The notes under the pieces are model-generated. The model ran no database searches. It saw only the letters and a list, made by a program, of their open reading frames with translations, and had not been told where the DNA came from. The translations under genes and the position numbers were made by a program. Shown here one piece after another: positions 61,801-64,000 of a stretch of DNA of 64,000 nucleotides (position 1 is its first letter; every line of letters begins with the position of its first letter). This DNA comes from a virus. The stretch is taken from positions 29,648 to 93,647 of IMG/VR virus record IMGVR_UViG_3300036832_000330. The stretch is one strand, 5' to 3'.

Positions 61801-61862
61801 GTTTTCGCAGGCTCCCGAAGGGCTAGCTGCGAGTTTTCGCAGGTCAACGCACGTTTTCGGAG
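61801..61862 (+). repeat. Three direct repeats GTTTTCGCAGG
   Basis: GTTTTCGCAGG at 61801-61811 and 61833-61843, GTTTTCGGAG at 61853-61862. They stand just upstream of the -35 of the next promoter, a typical place for an activator or iteron-binding protein. Confidence 0.65.
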
Positions 61863-61865
61863 TGA

Positions 61866-61895
61866 TTGACGGTGAACACGGGCATGTGGTAGGGT
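61866..61895 (+). promoter_or_regulatory. Canonical sigma-70-type promoter
   Basis: TTGACG (61866-61871), 18-base spacer ending GGGCATGTGG, TAGGGT (61890-61895). Transcript leader of about 50 bases with AAGGAACGACTGAC before the ATG at 61950. This is the only promoter here with a clear -35. Confidence 0.75.
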
Positions 61896-61949
61896 GGTGT
61901 CGGCTATCTACCACGCCGTACGACCGACACGAGACAAGGAACGACTGAC

Positions 61950-62420
61950 ATGAACGAGACCGAGTACCCGTCTGACTACCACCCTGGGCGATGTGCCATC
62001 TGTGACGCCGTAGAGCCAAAGGGCGGGCTGATACGCCGGCAGTTGCCGGTGGGAATCGTCTTGGTGGATGAGCAGGACCGGGTGTACCGGACTGGGGCCG
62101 GCGAGTACGCCTGGTACTGCCGTCTGGACGGTGACTGTAGGAGGAGAAGGAAGCAGATCGAGGCCCAGGCCGAAGAGGGCATGCACCGGTTCCTGGCTGA
62201 CCCCGATGCTCGACACGCTCTCCTGCGGAACAACCACAACCTGATCTACCGGATCAACGCCGATGGCACCGTGACTCAGGGGCGGGAACTCCTGGCTGAG
62301 GTACTCAAGGGCCAGGTGCCAGAGGGGGGCGTGTACCGGTTCAATGAGGAGGAGGAGTTGCGCCGGCTGACGGAGTACCTCGACGGCGCTTTCAAGAAGA
62401 AGGAAGCTCGTGACAACTAG
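61950..62420 (+). CDS. Putative zinc-binding protein, 156 aa
   Basis: 156 residues. RCAICDAVEPKGG (CxxC at 15-18) and YCRLDGDC (about 56-63) could make one zinc site. The C-terminal half is helical and charged (EEEELRRLTEYLDGAFKKKE). Its end overlaps the start of the sigma-like gene by 11 bases, so the two are made together; it could be its partner or modulator. Confidence 0.6.
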   Translation: MNETEYPSDYHPGRCAICDAVEPKGGLIRRQLPVGIVLVDEQDRVYRTGAGEYAWYCRLDGDCRRRRKQIEAQAEEGMHRFLADPDARHALLRNNHNLIYRINADGTVTQGRELLAEVLKGQVPEGGVYRFNEEEELRRLTEYLDGAFKKKEARDN

Positions 62421-63396
62421 CGAATACGACAACGAAGACCTGCTGGCCCAGATACGGGTGGCCGTAGCGGCGTTGGACGCCGTGACGAGCATGCTGTTGT
62501 CCCTGGAGCATGGCGTGGAGGTACGGCCCCTGAGCCGGGAGGAACGGGCCATGGCCCTGGAGGGCTTCTCCCGGCCCCGGAGGAGGAAGAGGAAATGGGA
62601 AGGCGTGGACATGGAGGAGATGCTGCGCCGGCATGTGGCCGGGGAAACGATCAAGAGCCTGTCCGACGAGGTGGGCATGAGCCAGAACTGGCTGTACCAA
62701 CGCCTGCACCAGTTGGACCCGGACTGCTCCCAGAAGGCCATGCTGGTACGCCGGCAGGAACGCTACGAAGCTCGGGACCGGGGCCAGAAGCCGCCCCCCT
62801 ATGTGCAGATCTCCAAGGTCGAGGACGTGGAGGCGGCTCGGGAGTTGTGGCTGGAAGGGGCCACGTTGCAAGAGATCGGTGACCGCTACGGGGTTACCAG
62901 GGAGCGGATCCGCCAGGTGATAGAGCAGCGGTTCCCCGGCTCGGGGAAAGAAGCTCGTAGACGCCGTATGGAGCGCCACGATGAGCGCAAAGCAGAGCAG
63001 GCCGCGCAGGAGGAGGCCGACAGGGAGGCCCTGATCGCGGCGCGGGGCCACGAGGCCCCGGCCTGCTGCGTGTGCGGTAAGCCCAACATCAGAGCCTTGA
63101 CCAACCCCGGCTTCACCTGTTGCTCGCATGAATGCTCGGAAGCCTGGCCGGTGCTGCGCTACTACATCGAGGAGGGGCACGCCGAGAAGCACCGCATGCA
63201 GATGGCCCGCTGGCAGGTCGAGAACGAAACGGACCCCGTCAAGCTGCGCTACGCCCAGCGGGTGCTGGATGGCAAGGTAGGCCGTCCGGTGCAGCACTTC
63301 GGTATCCGGCCCGGTACGAAAATCTGGGAGATGGCGAAGAAGTTCCGCCCTGATTTACTGGAGGGCGACATCAACGACAGGAAGGAAGAGAGATGA
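62410..63396 (+). CDS. Sigma-region-4-like DNA-binding protein with zinc finger, 328 aa
   Basis: 328 residues from a GTG. TLQEIGDRYGVTRERIRQVI (152-171) is a near-perfect sigma-70 region 4.2 helix-turn-helix. A second HTH lies at about 80-102 (TIKSLSDEVGMSQNWLYQRL). A zinc finger CCVCGKPN ... CCSHEC follows at 219-242. There are no recognisable sigma regions 2 or 3, so it is better seen as a sigma-like regulator than a full sigma factor. Likely to control phage promoters, possibly the extended -10 class. Confidence 0.7.
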   Translation: MTTSEYDNEDLLAQIRVAVAALDAVTSMLLSLEHGVEVRPLSREERAMALEGFSRPRRRKRKWEGVDMEEMLRRHVAGETIKSLSDEVGMSQNWLYQRLHQLDPDCSQKAMLVRRQERYEARDRGQKPPPYVQISKVEDVEAARELWLEGATLQEIGDRYGVTRERIRQVIEQRFPGSGKEARRRRMERHDERKAEQAAQEEADREALIAARGHEAPACCVCGKPNIRALTNPGFTCCSHECSEAWPVLRYYIEEGHAEKHRMQMARWQVENETDPVKLRYAQRVLDGKVGRPVQHFGIRPGTKIWEMAKKFRPDLLEGDINDRKEER

Positions 63397-63593
63397 CGAA
63401 CACCGCCATACACACGCCCTACCACTACACCGAGTGGGTGAGCTACTGGCGCAAGCAGCCTCCGGTGGAGGCGTTCAAGGCCGTACGGGGCAAGAGTTGG
63501 GACGACTGCCGCCACGTCCGGGAGCAGGCTGCCCTGACCGTGTGCATGGACACCCTGGGCCAGGTCTTCGCCAGCCTGGGGCAGGAGGTATGA
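63393..63593 (+). CDS. Hypothetical protein, 66 aa
   Basis: Sixty-six residues; start overlaps the previous stop. An aromatic N-terminus (YHYTEWVSYWRKQPPVEAFK) and a helical C-terminus. Unknown. Confidence 0.55.
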   Translation: MTNTAIHTPYHYTEWVSYWRKQPPVEAFKAVRGKSWDDCRHVREQAALTVCMDTLGQVFASLGQEV

Positions 63594-63612
63594 GCCAGGG
63601 GGCCTGGCGGTC

Positions 63613-63858
63613 ATGAAGCCGGCCCTGGTCATGTGCTTTGAGGTGTACCGGCTCCCTCCTCCCTGGTTCGTAGCGGTGGAAGCTCCTGCTTGTGGCGCGG
63701 TGCTGGACGTGAAGGCGGAACAGACGAACGACGGGGTAGCCAGGAGGTTCGTGTGTGACCGCCCAGAGGGCCACCCGGAGAAGACGAGCAAGACCGGCAA
63801 ACATCGCCAGGTAACCGATAACGATACCGGGGAGACCCTGGAGTGGGATACAGCATGA
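63613..63858 (+). CDS. Hypothetical protein with Cys residues, 81 aa
   Basis: Eighty-one residues from the ATG at 63613. APACGAVLDVKAEQTNDGVA, then RRFVCDRPEGHPEKTSKTGK, has a C-x(n)-C-x5-H pattern that could bind zinc, as in small phage proteins. A strong hairpin terminator follows. Confidence 0.55.
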   Translation: MKPALVMCFEVYRLPPPWFVAVEAPACGAVLDVKAEQTNDGVARRFVCDRPEGHPEKTSKTGKHRQVTDNDTGETLEWDTA

Positions 63859-63863
63859 ACGAC

Positions 63864-63889
63864 GAGGGCCTCCCCGCAGGGAGGCCCTC
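63864..63889. terminator. Perfect hairpin terminator
   Basis: GAGGGCCTCCC (63864-63874) and GGGAGGCCCTC (63879-63889): 11-bp stem, loop CGCA. It lies between the convergent genes ending at 63858 and 63921. Confidence 0.8.
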
Positions 63890-63920
63890 GCTGCAACCGT
63901 CCAACCAACCGGTCAGGATA

Positions 63921-64000
63921 CTACCAGGGCGTGGGGAGCTTCTTGGAGTTGGCGCGACCGTGGTTCCAGGCCAGCACGCACAACTGGTAGGCGGCGGTGC
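63921..64000 (-). CDS. C-terminal fragment of a minus-strand gene
   Basis: The last 26 codons of a minus-strand frame (AAYQLCVLAWNHGRANSKKL, then PTPW) enter from the right edge and stop at 63921. Too short to identify. Confidence 0.5.
   Translation of the reverse strand, partial: TAAYQLCVLAWNHGRANSKKLPTPW

Larger units (their letters stand above)
61077..61949. promoter_or_regulatory. Long non-coding control region with clustered palindromes and repeats
   Basis: Some 870 bases without a convincing gene. It holds five GAAC-N4-GTTC boxes (61370, 61414, 61571, 61585, 61618) and half sites. There is a 16-bp palindrome GCATGCGTACGCATGC at 61458-61473. GTAGTACC occurs four times (61677, 61709, 61752, 61771), and GTTTTCG three times (61801, 61833, 61853). 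A canonical promoter lies at the right end. This is the most repeat-dense stretch of the window and a candidate replication, partition or master-switch region. Confidence 0.7.

Noticed and set aside
61431-61847. Short frames inside the repeat-rich region
   Set aside because: They are made of palindromic repeats and have no start signal or protein-like composition; the region is better read as control DNA.

Overview
This window is a piece of a lytic-style, contractile-tailed (myovirus-type) bacteriophage genome. The base composition is high in G+C, nearly every gene overlaps the next by 1-8 bases (ATGA, TGATG, TAGTG junctions), and GTG/TTG starts are common. Many genes appear to be leaderless, and one non-coding stretch carries GAAC-N4-GTTC boxes of the actinobacterial LexA type. 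Together these point to an actinobacterial host; the exact host genus cannot be read from the sequence. No capsid, portal or terminase gene is visible, so the head module must lie outside, probably to the left.

Layout. (1) 1-295: the right end of a plus-strand unit. (2) 292-6723, minus strand: a late unit that starts at a leaderless GTG at 6723 and runs through neck/connector-like proteins, two proteins with a shared N-terminal tag (MSHEALNxEQF), a collagen-like protein and the lysis cassette (amidase endolysin, two small membrane proteins of holin type, a membrane-anchored collagen-like protein). (3) 6849-26519, plus strand: the tail operon, comprising sheath, tube, assembly chaperone with a probable programmed frameshift, tape measure with a lysozyme domain, NlpC/P60 baseplate protein, LysM-like protein, hub, collagen-bearing spike, fibres, four tandem paralogous head-domain proteins and small virion proteins. 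(4) 26559-35018: mostly minus-strand small genes (Ig-like, SAP-like, zinc-ribbon, membrane, a papain-like peptidase, KTSC). (5) 35074-45572, plus strand: an accessory block rich in enzyme-like domains (ParB-like, GNAT acetyltransferases, HAD-like, zincin metallopeptidase, glycosyltransferase), several with the same N-terminal tag as the genes at 4366-5609. (6) 45566-54731, minus strand: small early-type genes in several operons with palindromic operators, an ArdC-like antirestriction protein, a PAPS-reductase-family protein and a probable structured RNA. (7) 55132-63858, plus strand: a HARP-domain protein, a SNF2-type helicase, unknown proteins, a long non-coding region full of palindromes and repeats (61077-61949), and a sigma-region-4-like DNA-binding protein.

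How it works together. Regions 2 and 3 build the neck, tail, host-recognition and lysis machinery. Regions 5-7 look like takeover and replication functions. Two themes connect distant parts: a promoter architecture in which the -10 hexamer ends exactly 6 bases before the start codon (leaderless mRNA) at more than a dozen transcription units, and a short N-terminal peptide tag placed in front of unrelated enzyme-like domains, which may mark proteins packaged in the virion.
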